Shown one piece after another: positions 26,181-36,048 of a DNA stretch of 64,000 nt. The notes under the pieces were generated by a model. It was not told the DNA's origin. It did not search any database and saw only the letters and a program-made list of their open reading frames with translations. The translations under genes and the position numbers were made by a program. The first letter of the stretch is position 1, and each line of letters begins with the position of its first letter. The stretch comes from Bin87 sp026710825 (GTDB taxonomy: Bacteria; Chloroflexota; Dehalococcoidia; Lucifugimonadales; UBA3495). The stretch is taken from positions 2,480,001 to 2,544,000 of the forward strand of contig OZ247427.1 in NCBI GenBank assembly GCA_965232815.1, given 5' to 3'.

Positions 26181-27041
26181 CTACAACGAGATGCGCATCA
26201 GTTCCTCGGAAAAGACCACCTGTCCATCGTAGATGCGGCTGATGTCGCCTATGCCTTGTTCCATGGGGCCGTGGCCTGATAGATGCGGTCCGATGTGGAC
26301 CAGCACCAGTTTCTCCACGCCGGCAGCCTGGGCCATTCGGGCTGCCCCGGTGGTGCCGCACTGGCCCGTGTATTCGCCGTTCTCGTCCATGAGAGCCTGA
26401 TCATCCCAGCACATGCACAGCATCATGTCCGCGCCGCGAGCCAACTCAATAACTGAATCGCACGGCTGGGTATCTCCCGTGAATATCACGCTCCCTTCCT
26501 CCGAATCCACCCGGTAGGCCAGGGAGTCGAGGTACGGTTGGACGTGCTCGGCGGGAGCGGCCGTAACCTCCCAATTCGGTCCGCTGAACACCTTGCCTGG
26601 CCCGACGTCCCGAGCATCCACCGACGGCGCCGGGCGGGGCAGCGTGCCGCCGCGGTTGACGAAAACCTGCTGGCTGAGGGGATGGTTGACCCTGGCTTTC
26701 CAGTCGTGCGAGAACAACCCGTTTTCGCCCAGGATGCCCTCCGTGATCTTCTCAGTCAGGTCGGGTCCGAATACCTGGAGCTTGTTCTCCTTGCCAATGC
26801 TTTGATCCCAACGGCACAGCAAAAAACAGGGGTAATCGATGTCATGGTCGAAATGGTGATGGGTGAAGAAGAGGTAATCCACCTGTGTGGGAAACAATCC
26901 CGCCTTGACCAGCTTGTGCGTTGCCGCCGGCCCGCAGTCAAACATCAGGTGCTGGTCGCCAAGCTTGAGCACGTGCGAGCTTCCGAATCGAGTCGGTGTG
27001 GGAGTTGGGGTGCCGGCGCCCAGGGTGTAGATATCTGCCAC
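26181..27041 (-). CDS. MBL-fold metallo-hydrolase (RNase Z/arylsulfatase-like)
   Basis: The 286-residue protein carries the metal motif HxHxDH at residues 61-66 (FTHHHFDHDID) and a later IFTGDTQP with the bridging Asp. It starts VADIYTLGAGTPTPTPTRFG, typical of the RNase Z-like subgroup, and has AEHVQPY for the later His. It could act on a phosphodiester, sulfate ester or lactone. The start is a GTG at 27041 with GAGGA six bases before it; the open frame upstream is unrelated in composition. It is divergent from the large hydrolase gene. Confidence 0.85.
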   Translation of the reverse strand: MADIYTLGAGTPTPTPTRFGSSHVLKLGDQHLMFDCGPAATHKLVKAGLFPTQVDYLFFTHHHFDHDIDYPCFLLCRWDQSIGKENKLQVFGPDLTEKITEGILGENGLFSHDWKARVNHPLSQQVFVNRGGTLPRPAPSVDARDVGPGKVFSGPNWEVTAAPAEHVQPYLDSLAYRVDSEEGSVIFTGDTQPCDSVIELARGADMMLCMCWDDQALMDENGEYTGQCGTTGAARMAQAAGVEKLVLVHIGPHLSGHGPMEQGIGDISRIYDGQVVFSEELMRISL

Positions 27042-27258
27042 TTTTAGTCCTCGCAAATCAATAGCTGCGCTGTTGCATACGCACTCGCAGAGTATCATGA
27101 CGCCCCACGCCCGTCTGGCCACAAAGTCATTGGCTTGTGCAAGCCGGTATAGAACCTGCGGCCAGCGCGTCGCACCGGTGCTACAATCCCACCGTAAACC
27201 GGAACCGACCCTTGAGAATCGTTCACCACCTGGCGGCCTGCGGCCAACTGGAGGCACC

Positions 27259-29247
27259 TTGGCAATCACAGATTTGGAAATCACCAAACGCACCAGATTC
27301 GCCTCTGGCGAAAGCTTCGGCGATGTGGGTTCATACGAACTCCTGGAGGGCACAGCCCACTACGCCGTGGACCCGCTGCACGCCCGCAATCAGGCAATCA
27401 CCGACCTGGAACTGGCCCCGCGCAATGCCGCCGGCCTGGTGGAGTTTTCATCGGATTTCGCGATGCTCCAACCGGTGAACATGGACCGCGGCAATCGTCG
27501 CATCCTGTTCGACGTGGTGAATCGTGGCCGGAAAACCGCCCTGACGCTGAACAGCGTGCCCACCGCCAATGACGCGACTGCGCCCCTGGAGGCTGGCAAT
27601 GGCTACCTGATGCGTCGGGGATACACAGTGGTCTGGGCCGGATGGCAGGCAGACGTGCCGCCCACTCCCGGCCTCATCGGAATGCACGGTCCGGAAGCAA
27701 TCGGTCCGCAAGGCCCGCTGACCGGCAAGATCATGTGCCAGTTCCAGTGCAACGAACCCACCCAGGTGTTCCTGTTGGCGGACCGCCAGCATCTGCCCAA
27801 TCCCGCCGCCGATCCCGAGGAAGCCGACGCCGTCCTCACGGTGCGCGATTTGCCCAATAGTCCGACCACCGCCGTTGACCGGAGCCAGTGGTCATTCGTA
27901 CGGGTCGAGGACGCTGATCTCGAACCCCAGCACAGCCACATCTACATGCCTTCGGGGTTCGATCCGGGGAAAATTTACCAACTGATCTACACCACCACCG
28001 GCAGCCGGATCGTGGGCCTTGGCTTCGCCGCTATGCGCGATGCGGTCTCCTTCCTGAAACACGCTCCGTCATCGGCGGGCAATCCTTGCGCCGGTTCAAT
28101 CGACTATGCCTACGCCATGGGACGCTCCCAGAGTGGACGGTTCCTGCGGCAATACATCCATGCCGGCATCAACGATGACGAGGAGGACCGCCCTGCACTG
28201 GACGGGATCATTCCCCACGTGGCTGGTGGAATGCGCGGCGAGTTCAATTTGCGATTCGGACAGCCCTCCAAGGACGTCTGTTACATCATCCCGGAGATGT
28301 TCCCATTCACCGACACCATGCAGGTGGACCCGGTAACCGGCGCTCAGGGTTCCCTGCTTGACGCCATGGAGCGGCGGGGGAATGTGCCCAGGATCATGTT
28401 CACCAACACCTCCGCCGAGTATTGGCGCGGAGATGCCGCGCTCATCCATACCGACCTCGAGACCCTGACCGACGCGCCGGAGTCCCAGTGGGCTCGGAGC
28501 TATCACTTTGCCGGTTGCCAGCACGGCTCGGGAGACTTCCCACCGCTGGAAATCCGCACCGCCGACGGGATCAAGGGGCAACTTCCTTTCAACAGCGTGG
28601 ACTACGCTCCGTTGTCCCGTGCGGTGCTGGACAATCTGGATCGTTGGGTCACCACCGGCGAGGAGCCTCCGGCCAGCCGCCATCCCAGCCTCAACGACGG
28701 TACGGCGGTGGAATCTCACACCCTGCTGGCGCGCCTGGCCCAACTCCCCAACGTTAACGTCCCGACCCAGACCACCCGTGCCATCCGGCTGGACTATGGC
28801 CCTGAGTCTCACCTGGGCCGCACCATCAAGCTACCCGCCGACGAAGGCGAGGAGTTTCCGGCGCTGGTGGCCGACCTTGACGAGTCTTTCAACGAACTGG
28901 GTGGGATACGCCTTCCGGACCTGTCGGTGCCGGTGGCGACCTACACCGGCTGGAACCTGCGCGACGAAAGCATCGGCAACCCCGGCCTGTTCATCGGCAT
29001 CACGGGCGGACTCGCCGGTTGGACGCTCCCCCTGCCGGCCAACCAGTCCGAACGCGAGAGTTCCGGCGATCCCCGGGCGTCTATCGAAGAACGCTACGCC
29101 AATCGCGAGGACTACCTGGAGCAGGTCACCCGCGCCGCGATGGACCTTGTGGCCGAGCGCTACCTCCTCGAGGAGGACGTCCCCGAGGTCGTGGATCTGG
29201 CGGGCCGCAAGTACGATTACTGGGCGGGAGACGGCGAGCGGTGTTGA
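27259..29247 (+). CDS. Large alpha/beta-hydrolase domain protein (Abhydrolase_10-like)
   Basis: The product has 662 residues. The N-terminal half has features such as GDVGSYELLEGTAHYAVDP and ILFDVVNRGRKTAL. The putative nucleophile is Ser290 in YAMGRSQSGRFLRQY, a family-specific variant of the elbow. HFAGCQHGSGDFPP may supply the His. No signal peptide is visible, although relatives are often exported. The role is probably ester or lactone hydrolysis. The TTG at 27259 is chosen because GGAGG is four bases upstream and the preceding open frame (from 27073) has no family resemblance. TTGACA overlaps its stop codon (29244-29249), but no -10 follows. Confidence 0.8.
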   Translation: MAITDLEITKRTRFASGESFGDVGSYELLEGTAHYAVDPLHARNQAITDLELAPRNAAGLVEFSSDFAMLQPVNMDRGNRRILFDVVNRGRKTALTLNSVPTANDATAPLEAGNGYLMRRGYTVVWAGWQADVPPTPGLIGMHGPEAIGPQGPLTGKIMCQFQCNEPTQVFLLADRQHLPNPAADPEEADAVLTVRDLPNSPTTAVDRSQWSFVRVEDADLEPQHSHIYMPSGFDPGKIYQLIYTTTGSRIVGLGFAAMRDAVSFLKHAPSSAGNPCAGSIDYAYAMGRSQSGRFLRQYIHAGINDDEEDRPALDGIIPHVAGGMRGEFNLRFGQPSKDVCYIIPEMFPFTDTMQVDPVTGAQGSLLDAMERRGNVPRIMFTNTSAEYWRGDAALIHTDLETLTDAPESQWARSYHFAGCQHGSGDFPPLEIRTADGIKGQLPFNSVDYAPLSRAVLDNLDRWVTTGEEPPASRHPSLNDGTAVESHTLLARLAQLPNVNVPTQTTRAIRLDYGPESHLGRTIKLPADEGEEFPALVADLDESFNELGGIRLPDLSVPVATYTGWNLRDESIGNPGLFIGITGGLAGWTLPLPANQSERESSGDPRASIEERYANREDYLEQVTRAAMDLVAERYLLEEDVPEVVDLAGRKYDYWAGDGERC

Positions 29248-29313
29248 CATAACCGGTTTGAATCGCATCGCTGCGCTAGCCCCGCGCGCCCATTTGCTGT
29301 GAGGAGGGACACT

Positions 29314-29691
29314 ATGCCGCTGCAACTCGACCACACAATCGTGCCCGCCTATGACAAGGTGAAATCGGCTGAGTTCATCGCGCGTTTATTCGGGCTCAAG
29401 TACGAGGGGCCCTGGGGTCATTTCGCTCCCGTCAAGGTCAACGACATTCTGACGCTCGACTTCGACGACTCGGACAACCCGCGTTCCAATCACTACGCTT
29501 TTCTGGCCTCGGACCAGGAGTTCGATGCGATTTTGCAGCGCATCAAGGATGAGGGAGTCGTCTTCGGTAGCGGGCCGCGCTCGCGGACGGATGGCCAGAT
29601 CAACCATTTGCACCAGGGCCGCGGGTTCTATTTCGAGTGCGAAAACGGCCACGTCTGGGAGGTCATCACCCACACGTACATCACCGATTAG
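29314..29691 (+). CDS. VOC (glyoxalase/bleomycin-resistance fold) protein
   Basis: The product is a 125-residue single VOC unit. LDHTIVPAYDKVKSAEFIAR starts the first beta-alpha-beta module, with His7 a likely ligand. GFYFECENGHVWEVITHTY ends the second, with an acidic ligand. It may be a dimeric metal enzyme (dioxygenase, isomerase or epoxide hydrolase) or a binding protein. GAGGAGGG lies before the ATG at 29314; five codons upstream are in frame but lack a ribosome site. It lies between the large hydrolase and a flavin monooxygenase, all on the plus strand, so it is probably co-transcribed. Confidence 0.85.
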   Translation: MPLQLDHTIVPAYDKVKSAEFIARLFGLKYEGPWGHFAPVKVNDILTLDFDDSDNPRSNHYAFLASDQEFDAILQRIKDEGVVFGSGPRSRTDGQINHLHQGRGFYFECENGHVWEVITHTYITD

Positions 29692-29737
29692 CCCCGTTGA
29701 TTAACCCCGTTCAAGACACTTGGTTGGATGGATACCG

Positions 29738-30739
29738 ATGGAAGTAGGACTGTACATTCGGGATTACATGGAAGACCCCGACCGGCCCATGTATCAACAG
29801 GTCGAAGAGGCCGCCGAGGTCTGCCGGCGCGCCAAATCGCTGGGGTTTTCGGTTATCTACATGCCCCAGCACTACATTGCTCATCCCACCGTTTGGATGC
29901 AGCCGATGCAAACTCTGGCCCGGCTGGCACCCGAGGCGGAGGGCATGCAACTGCTTACGGGCATATTGTTGCTTCCCTACCACAACCCGGTTGATATTGC
30001 CGAACAGACGGTCACCCTCGACCACATCAGCAATGGGCGGTTCGTCCTTGGCGTTGGGTTGGGCTATCGGGTGGCGGAGCTCACGGCGTTCGGGACCAAC
30101 CGCAGAGATCGGGTGGGCCGGTTCGAGGAGTCCATTGAGCTCATGAAGCTGCTGTGGAGTGGCGAAGAGGTCAACTTTGACGGTCAACACTGGCAGGTCC
30201 ACGACGCCCGGCTGGCCCTGACGCCGGCGCAGGATCCCCATCCTCCAATCTGGATAGCCGCCCAGAGCCGGGGCGCCGTCCGACGCGCGGCGGCCCTCGG
30301 TGACCGCGTCATCCTCGGACCGCAACCCGGCTGGAAGGACATCAGCGTCCTCACTCGCCAGTTCAAAGATGCGCTGGGTGAACTGGGGAAGGACCCTGCA
30401 GGCCGCATCGGAGCCCATCGCTCCATCGCCATCGCCAGGGATCGTGAGACTGCAATCACCGAAGCCCGCGAGATGGCTGCGAAGAAAGCCGGCATGTACG
30501 GCGCGTTCAATATGCAGGAACGCACCACCGTGGACCTGGGACTCGGCGGTCAGCGGGAATTGCAGGATTGGGCGGTGGCCGGCAGCCCGCAGGACTGCGC
30601 CGAGATCATCAACCGCTGCCAGGAGGAGGACGGCCTGGACTACATCGGGCTGGCCAGCCTGAATCTGCCCAGCGAATTCTCAGCCAGGCTGGACTACTTG
30701 CAGCTCATTTCGGAGGAACTGCTGCCGCGCCTGCAATAG
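29738..30739 (+). CDS. LLM-class flavin-dependent oxidoreductase (luciferase-like)
   Basis: The 333-residue TIM-barrel protein belongs to the bacterial luciferase superfamily. Recognisable parts are AAEVCRRAKSLGFSVIYMPQH, TGILLLPYHNPVDIAEQ, the family signature DHISNGRFVLGVGLGY and HPPIWIAAQSRGAVRRAA. Flavin type (FMN or F420) cannot be decided. Such enzymes oxidise ketones, sulfonates or other small carbon compounds, or reduce F420-linked substrates. The ATG at 29738 follows a weak GGATGG; a TTG at 29720 is in frame. The paralogue at 55677 shares the same motifs. Confidence 0.9.
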   Translation: MEVGLYIRDYMEDPDRPMYQQVEEAAEVCRRAKSLGFSVIYMPQHYIAHPTVWMQPMQTLARLAPEAEGMQLLTGILLLPYHNPVDIAEQTVTLDHISNGRFVLGVGLGYRVAELTAFGTNRRDRVGRFEESIELMKLLWSGEEVNFDGQHWQVHDARLALTPAQDPHPPIWIAAQSRGAVRRAAALGDRVILGPQPGWKDISVLTRQFKDALGELGKDPAGRIGAHRSIAIARDRETAITEAREMAAKKAGMYGAFNMQERTTVDLGLGGQRELQDWAVAGSPQDCAEIINRCQEEDGLDYIGLASLNLPSEFSARLDYLQLISEELLPRLQ

Positions 30740-30815
30740 CCAATAGCGTGCGGCTGGACGCGCCTTGGCGTTCGAAATGCCAGTAACCGCTGCCATTCCA
30801 TCCAGGAGGTATCCC

Positions 30816-31682
30816 ATGCCCGAAGCCAGGTTAACCGTCGGCAACGTGGAAATCCTGTCCCTCAACGACAACGAGGCGTCGTTGCCCCTGGGCGATGTGT
30901 TCCCGGAGGTTCCCGCTGAGGCGTGGGCCCCCTACCAGGCGCGTTATCCCAACGGTTTCCGTGGCGACCACCTGCTGGCCCACTTCGAGTGCTACCTGAT
31001 TCGCTCCGAGGGCCAGACCATCCTCGTGGACACCGGCCTGGGCGGAGCGGCCACCAACCCCCACTCCATCGATGCCATGGTGGGCGGATCCGAGGGCCGC
31101 CTGATGCAGGAACTGGCTGCGGCTGGCGTGAACCCGGCCGACATCAACGCTGTCTTCTTCAGCCACCTCCACTTCGACCACGTGGGCTGGAACCTCACCC
31201 ACGAAACGGGGGCGCCCACCCGGCCTACCTTTCCCAACGCTCGCTACGTTGCCCACCGCGCCGATTGGGAGGTATTCCAACGCCCTGAGGTTTTGGAACT
31301 TTTCCCGCCTCACTGGGACCAGACCCTCGGCCCCCTGCAGGACCTCGGCGTGTTGGACCTGCTGGACGGTGAGCGTGCCTTGACCGCCGAGGTAACCGCG
31401 ATTCCCACGCCCGGGCACACCCCCGGTTCGATGAGCCTGGCCATCGTGTCCGGCGGACAGCGCGCCTACATCCTGGGCGACGTGTTCCACGGCCCGGCCC
31501 AGATTTCAGAACCTGGCTGGAAGTTCAGTTTCGACATGGACGCCGACCAGGGCATCACCACGCGTTCCGCCATGATCGAGCGAGCCGAGTCCGAGGACGC
31601 CATCATGGCGATCTGTCACCACGGTGGATTCGGCCGGGTGATTCGCGCCGAGGGTCGCCGCTACTGGCAACTCGTCTCTTAG
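30816..31682 (+). CDS. MBL-fold metallo-hydrolase (quorum-quenching lactonase-like subgroup)
   Basis: The product is a 288-residue binuclear zinc hydrolase. HxHxDH lies at residues 117-122 (FFSHLHFDHVGW), with GHTPGS as the third metal block, ILGDVFHGP for the bridging Asp and ICHHGGFG near the end. The overall pattern is that of AHL-lactonase-like and aryl-ester MBL enzymes. AGGAGG lies before the ATG at 30816; an upstream in-frame start at 30765 lacks one. It is 76 bases after the flavin monooxygenase, likely in the same operon, and converges on the hydroxyacid oxidase. Confidence 0.88.
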   Translation: MPEARLTVGNVEILSLNDNEASLPLGDVFPEVPAEAWAPYQARYPNGFRGDHLLAHFECYLIRSEGQTILVDTGLGGAATNPHSIDAMVGGSEGRLMQELAAAGVNPADINAVFFSHLHFDHVGWNLTHETGAPTRPTFPNARYVAHRADWEVFQRPEVLELFPPHWDQTLGPLQDLGVLDLLDGERALTAEVTAIPTPGHTPGSMSLAIVSGGQRAYILGDVFHGPAQISEPGWKFSFDMDADQGITTRSAMIERAESEDAIMAICHHGGFGRVIRAEGRRYWQLVS

Positions 31683-31734
31683 CGATTCCGGCGGCAGGCG
31701 GGTTGCCGAAAGGACGTCGCAGGATATGGTGTCC

Positions 31735-32862
31735 CTACGGGGCGAAGGGAAGATGGTCGGCGATGTCGTTCTCGGTGCGGAACGGGCCCCACTCGCGCGG
31801 GATGTTGAGCAGTCGGCCTTCCAGGTGATCCACACTGCCCTGGCCGCAGTAGGCCATGGCGCGGTTGAACTCCTCGCGGAGAATCTCCAGCATGTGATGC
31901 ACGCCTTCGGCACCGTTCACCGCGAGGCCCCAATATAAGGGCCGGCCCACCGACACTGCGGTTGCGCCCAACGCCAGCGCCTTGAGCACGTCGCTGCCGC
32001 GTCTAACCCCCGAATCCACGTACACCTCCACTTTGCCGCCGGTCGCGGCGACAACCTCCGGGACCATTTCGATGCTGGACATGGTGCTGTCAAACCGGCG
32101 TCCGCCGTGGGTGGAAACCAGGATGCCGTTCACCCCGTGTTCAACCGCCATGCGCGCGTCTTCGGCGACCCTGAGTCCCTTGAGCACCAGGGGCAGGCCG
32201 GTGAGGCTCCGCAGCCATTCCAGTTCCCGCCAGGTGATCGGTGGACCTGGCTGCATTTCCCACACCGGCGGCTCGTGTGCGCCGTTGGTCTCGGACCAGC
32301 GCTTCTGCTGTTCGCGGAAGTTGCCGTATTCGCCGGGGCGCTCGTAGCGGTTGCGTATGTCCCGCTCCTTGGGACTGGGAAATGGAGCGTCGATAGTGAG
32401 CACGATCGCCCCGTAACCGGCGGCCTCGGCACGCTTCACCAGGTTTTCCGTGAGGTCGTAACTGCGATGCGAGAGTTGGAACCACAAGGGCCCGGTGGCC
32501 GCCTCGGCGATTTCCTCCATGCTGCAGTTGGAATTGGTGCTGCACATCATCAGGGTGTTGGACATCCCGGCGCCGCGCGCAGTGGCGCACTCCGCATCCG
32601 GATGCGCGTTGCTGTGAGCGTCGGTGGGCGAGATCATCACCGGGAAGCTGATGTCCGTCCCCAGCACGGTGGTCCCGATCTTGCGCTCCGTGGTATCCCG
32701 CATGAACCGCGGCCTCAGGGTCAGTTCCTCGAACGCGGAGCGATTTCGGGCCGTGACCATCTCGTCCATCGCGCCGGCTTCGATGAATTCCCAGTAGTTG
32801 TGGGGCAAGACTTTCCTGGCCCGTGCCTCGTAGTCGTAGAAGTTGACCGGATCCATTCGCAC
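31735..32862 (-). CDS. FMN-dependent alpha-hydroxy-acid oxidase/dehydrogenase
   Basis: The product is a 375-residue FMN TIM barrel of the glycolate oxidase/lactate dehydrogenase family. Lys228 (LVLKGL), His252 and Arg255 (STHGGRRFD), and DSGVRRGSDVLKALALGA mark the catalytic and phosphate-binding regions. The tyrosine of the usual QLY segment appears as Ser here (FQLSHRS), so the substrate may differ from short 2-hydroxy acids. AAGGAG is seven bases before a GTG at 32862, taken as the start; the ATG at 32856 is 13 bases away. No membrane segment is present. Confidence 0.88.
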   Translation of the reverse strand: MRMDPVNFYDYEARARKVLPHNYWEFIEAGAMDEMVTARNRSAFEELTLRPRFMRDTTERKIGTTVLGTDISFPVMISPTDAHSNAHPDAECATARGAGMSNTLMMCSTNSNCSMEEIAEAATGPLWFQLSHRSYDLTENLVKRAEAAGYGAIVLTIDAPFPSPKERDIRNRYERPGEYGNFREQQKRWSETNGAHEPPVWEMQPGPPITWRELEWLRSLTGLPLVLKGLRVAEDARMAVEHGVNGILVSTHGGRRFDSTMSSIEMVPEVVAATGGKVEVYVDSGVRRGSDVLKALALGATAVSVGRPLYWGLAVNGAEGVHHMLEILREEFNRAMAYCGQGSVDHLEGRLLNIPREWGPFRTENDIADHLPFAP

Positions 32863-33164
32863 GGTGGGACTCCTTATCAACTTGGGCGGGATTGGCGGAC
32901 CATGGCGTCAGCGAGTTCCGCAACGCCAACGGCGGCACATGCAAATCGATGATTGCGGCACGTTAGCACGCCGCTTGTCGGGTTTCAATCCGCGCCGCCT
33001 ACCCAGCGGGCCTCACAGCTTGGTAGATCTGGAACGCTCGCCATCACTCGGCTTATGCGTGGTGTCGCATGCCGGCAGTTTGTAGCGGCCTTGGCCCGGT
33101 GTTAGACTGCCCAAGGATCAAATATCCACAATTTTAACGCCGATTACGGCTCTCGGAGGAAAGC
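32863..33164. other. 302-bp divergent intergenic region with a weak promoter
   Basis: TTGTAG at 33080-33085 and TAGACT at 33103-33108, 17 bases apart, could drive the aminotransferase gene at 33165. The match is three and four of six bases. Nothing else is recognised. Confidence 0.35.
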
Positions 33165-34544
33165 ATGGCTACCCATTCCGAATCCACGCTCCAGGACCTG
33201 CAAAGGACCGCGCTGGAAAATTTGTGGGTGTATCTGCGGGAGCCCAGCGATATGGCGGAGAAGGGCGAGCCCCAGATTTTCGTGGAAGGCAAGGGCTGCC
33301 AGGTCACCGACTCCGTGGGCAATACCTACATCGATGCCATGTCCGGTCTGTGGCTGAAGAACGTCGGATACGGCCAGTCGGAGATCGCGGACGCCGCCTA
33401 CGAGCAGATGCTCAAGATCACCTATATGCCGATGGGTACCACCACCGAGCCCACCGTTCGCCTGTCTGAGAAAGTCGCGTCGATGATGCCGGGCGATCTC
33501 TCCCGTTGTTTCTTCACCAGCGGCGGTTCTGAGTCGGTGGAAACGGCGTTGAAGCTCTCCCGCGCCTACTTCAAGCGCATCGGGGAACCCAATCGCACCA
33601 AGTTCATCAGCCGCCGCGACTCCTACCACGGCGCGACCATGGGCGCGATGGCTCTCGGGGGCAACTATCTCTACCCCCGGGAAGACTACGAACCCCTGAT
33701 GCCCAACACATTCCACGCCCCGCAGCCCAACTTCTATCACTGCGAATTCAACAGCGAAACGCCTGAGGAATGCGGTCAAAGGTGCGTTGACGCCATCGAA
33801 AACATCATCAAGTTCCAGGGGCCGGACACCGTTGCGGCGGTGATCGCCGAGCCAATCTCCAGTCCGATGGGTGCGGTCGTCCCACCGGACAACTATTGGC
33901 CCCTGCTTCGGGAGGTCTGCGACAAGTACGGCTGCCTGCTGATCGCCGATGAGGTCATCACCGGTTTCGGACGCACCGGCAAATGGTTCGGCTGTGAGCA
34001 CTGGGACGTCGTGCCGGACATGATGACCGTAGCCAAGGGCATCACCAGCGGGTATATCCCCATGGGTGGAACCATCCTCCGCAAGCCCATCGCCGATGCC
34101 TTTGTGGGCAGCCCTCGGGCGGCGTTCCGGCATGTCATAACCTTCGGCGGCCACCCCGTAGCCGCAGCCGCGTCCTTGAAGAACCTGGAGATCATGGAAC
34201 GCGAAGGGATGGTCGAGAATTCAGCGAGGATGGGCCGGTATCTGCTGGATGGCCTGGAAGAGTTGAAGCAGAAGCATTCCATCATAGGCAACGTGCGCGG
34301 TTTGGGACTCATGTGTGGGATGGAGTTGGTCAAGGACCGCGAGACCAAGGAGCACTTCCCCGCTGATTCCGGACTGGGCCCCAGGCTGACCCAGGGCTTC
34401 GCTGACAACGGCCTGTTCCTGCGCGGAGGCGACCTCATGAACATCATGCCCCCGCTGTGCGTTACACCCGGTGAGATCGAGCAGATCGTTTCCACGATGG
34501 ACAGCGTGATCGGTCAAGTGGCCTCGGATTTGGGCGCGTCGTAA
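33165..34544 (+). CDS. Class III (omega) aminotransferase
   Basis: The 459-residue PLP enzyme has the normal length. Lys291 in TVAKGITSGYIPMG forms the Schiff base, Asp262 in IADEVITGFGRTG contacts the pyridine nitrogen, and FFTSGGSESVETALK (117-131) binds the phosphate. ISRRDSYHGATMGAMAL is also typical. Family members transaminate beta-alanine, gamma-aminobutyrate, taurine or amines with pyruvate. CTCGGAGGAAAGC before the ATG is a good ribosome site. It stands alone with a strong hairpin after it. Confidence 0.93.
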   Translation: MATHSESTLQDLQRTALENLWVYLREPSDMAEKGEPQIFVEGKGCQVTDSVGNTYIDAMSGLWLKNVGYGQSEIADAAYEQMLKITYMPMGTTTEPTVRLSEKVASMMPGDLSRCFFTSGGSESVETALKLSRAYFKRIGEPNRTKFISRRDSYHGATMGAMALGGNYLYPREDYEPLMPNTFHAPQPNFYHCEFNSETPEECGQRCVDAIENIIKFQGPDTVAAVIAEPISSPMGAVVPPDNYWPLLREVCDKYGCLLIADEVITGFGRTGKWFGCEHWDVVPDMMTVAKGITSGYIPMGGTILRKPIADAFVGSPRAAFRHVITFGGHPVAAAASLKNLEIMEREGMVENSARMGRYLLDGLEELKQKHSIIGNVRGLGLMCGMELVKDRETKEHFPADSGLGPRLTQGFADNGLFLRGGDLMNIMPPLCVTPGEIEQIVSTMDSVIGQVASDLGAS

Positions 34545-34606
34545 CTCCCCAGTCCAACTACATCCGCCGGTACTGCGGATCTATCTGACCAGAGTGGCAT
34601 TGGTTC

Positions 34607-34650
34607 ACGGCGCACGGCACACCCGTTCCGAGGGGTATGCCGTGCGCCGT
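34607..34650 (+). terminator. Strong stem-loop after the omega-aminotransferase gene
   Basis: ACGGCGCACGGCA at 34607-34619 pairs perfectly with 34638-34650, and the loop can pair further through ACCC/GGGT. There is no clear T-run, so it is either an inefficient intrinsic terminator or a transcript end stabiliser. Confidence 0.5.
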
Positions 34651-34740
34651 CGTTGGCTACGTTAATGGCGTGATCATGTTCGTCGCCCCAGCGATTTGCC
34701 TTCCAGTGATGAGCGATCCTTGCCTCACACATCGCCAGCC

Positions 34741-35916
34741 ATGACTGTGCGTTCGGCGGTAGAGCAGGAGGTCAGGGACCTCATTCGGAAACACGGAAGA
34801 ATCACATTCGCCCGGTTCATGCAGTCATGCCTCTATTCGCCCAACGGCGGCTTTTACGCGGACCGCCGCAACCGGATCAGCGCTCACTTCCGTACCTCCT
34901 CCACCAGCCATCCGGTTTTCGGCGCCCTGATCGCCAGGCAACTGGAGCAGATGTGGCACATTCTCGGAGAACCTCCGGTTTTTCAAGTGATCGAGGTGGG
35001 CTCCGGCGACGGCATCCTCGCTCAATCCATCGTGGACGCCTGCCGGAGGACCGCTCCGCAGTTCACTGACGCGCTTCGCTACGTTGCCGCAGACTACGAG
35101 CCGGGTTGGCTCCAATCCAACGAGCACACGTTGGATTGGCAAATCGGGGCGACGGAACAACTTGCTGCAGCCGCACTAGGTACTTCTCCGAGAGTCCAAC
35201 AAGTCAAAACCGCCGGGGCTGGAGCATTCCGGAACATCATCGGTTGCATCCTGTCCAACGAAATGATCGACAACTTCCCGGTGCACCGGTTCGCCGTCCG
35301 CGATGGACAAATCAGCGAAATCTACGTCACGTTGGACGACGGCAAACTCACCGAGGTCTTGGGCGAACCATCGACTCCCCGCATCGAGGAACGGTTGACC
35401 GGCCTGGGCTTATCCTTGCTGGAAGGGACTCAAGGCGAGGTCAACCTGGCCATGGAAGATTGGATCGTCGAAGCGTCCCGTGCGCTGGATCGCGGGTTCG
35501 TACTCACCATCGACTACGGCCAACCGGCTGCTGAGCTTTACTCACCGGACAACACACAAGACACGCTGGTTTGCTTCAATCGGCATGATGTCGGCGCTGA
35601 TCCATATCGCGACATCGGCCAGCAGGACATAACGTGCCACGTGGACTTCACGTCCCTCATGCATTTGGGCGAGCGGCACGGCCTGACTACCGCGGGCTAC
35701 ACACTGCAAAGCCGATTCCTGGAGAACCTTGGCTTCTCATCGCATCTTGACGCCCTCGCGACGCAGGGCCTGTCGGCCGCCCGAACCGAACTCAACCGCA
35801 TCGCCATGATGACCCTGGTGGACCCGGCGGACTACGGCGACTTCAAAGTGCTCGCCCAAGCCAAAGGATTCACGCCCGGCTCGGAACTCCTGGGGTTCCA
35901 GGACCCAGACAACTGA
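34741..35916 (+). CDS. SAM-dependent methyltransferase of the NDUFAF7/MidA family (COG1565)
   Basis: The 391-residue protein opens with FARFMQSCLYSPNGGFYAD, the hallmark of this family. It has the SAM-binding EVGSGDGILAQS at 85-96, LSNEMIDNFPVHRF and DRGFVLTIDYGQPAAELY. Mitochondrial NDUFAF7 methylates an arginine of complex I; the bacterial target is not known. The ATG at 34741 is the best start; in-frame TTG codons at 34696 and 34723 are alternatives. A cupin gene follows after 132 bases with its own promoter-like sequence. Confidence 0.88.
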   Translation: MTVRSAVEQEVRDLIRKHGRITFARFMQSCLYSPNGGFYADRRNRISAHFRTSSTSHPVFGALIARQLEQMWHILGEPPVFQVIEVGSGDGILAQSIVDACRRTAPQFTDALRYVAADYEPGWLQSNEHTLDWQIGATEQLAAAALGTSPRVQQVKTAGAGAFRNIIGCILSNEMIDNFPVHRFAVRDGQISEIYVTLDDGKLTEVLGEPSTPRIEERLTGLGLSLLEGTQGEVNLAMEDWIVEASRALDRGFVLTIDYGQPAAELYSPDNTQDTLVCFNRHDVGADPYRDIGQQDITCHVDFTSLMHLGERHGLTTAGYTLQSRFLENLGFSSHLDALATQGLSAARTELNRIAMMTLVDPADYGDFKVLAQAKGFTPGSELLGFQDPDN

Positions 35917-35973
35917 CCGGCAAATCCAATCGGTCCGCCCAAGGACACAGTGTCGGTCGCTCCCCGGTAATCG

Positions 35974-35982
35974 TGTGATAAT
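35974..35982 (+). promoter_or_regulatory. Extended -10 promoter element before the cupin gene
   Basis: TGTGATAAT at 35974-35982 matches the extended -10 pattern (TGn followed by GATAAT). No -35 is evident. Transcription would start near 35989, about 60 bases before the ATG at 36049. Confidence 0.4.
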
Positions 35983-36048
35983 GTGCCGATCCTGGGACGA
36001 GGAAAGCATCATCCCCTCACATCCATAGCGAAACGCAGAGGAGGCGAA

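Noticed and set aside
27073..27258. A 62-codon N-terminal extension of the large alpha/beta hydrolase
   Set aside because: It has no family resemblance or ribosome site, whereas GGAGG lies before the TTG at 27259, where the family sequence begins.
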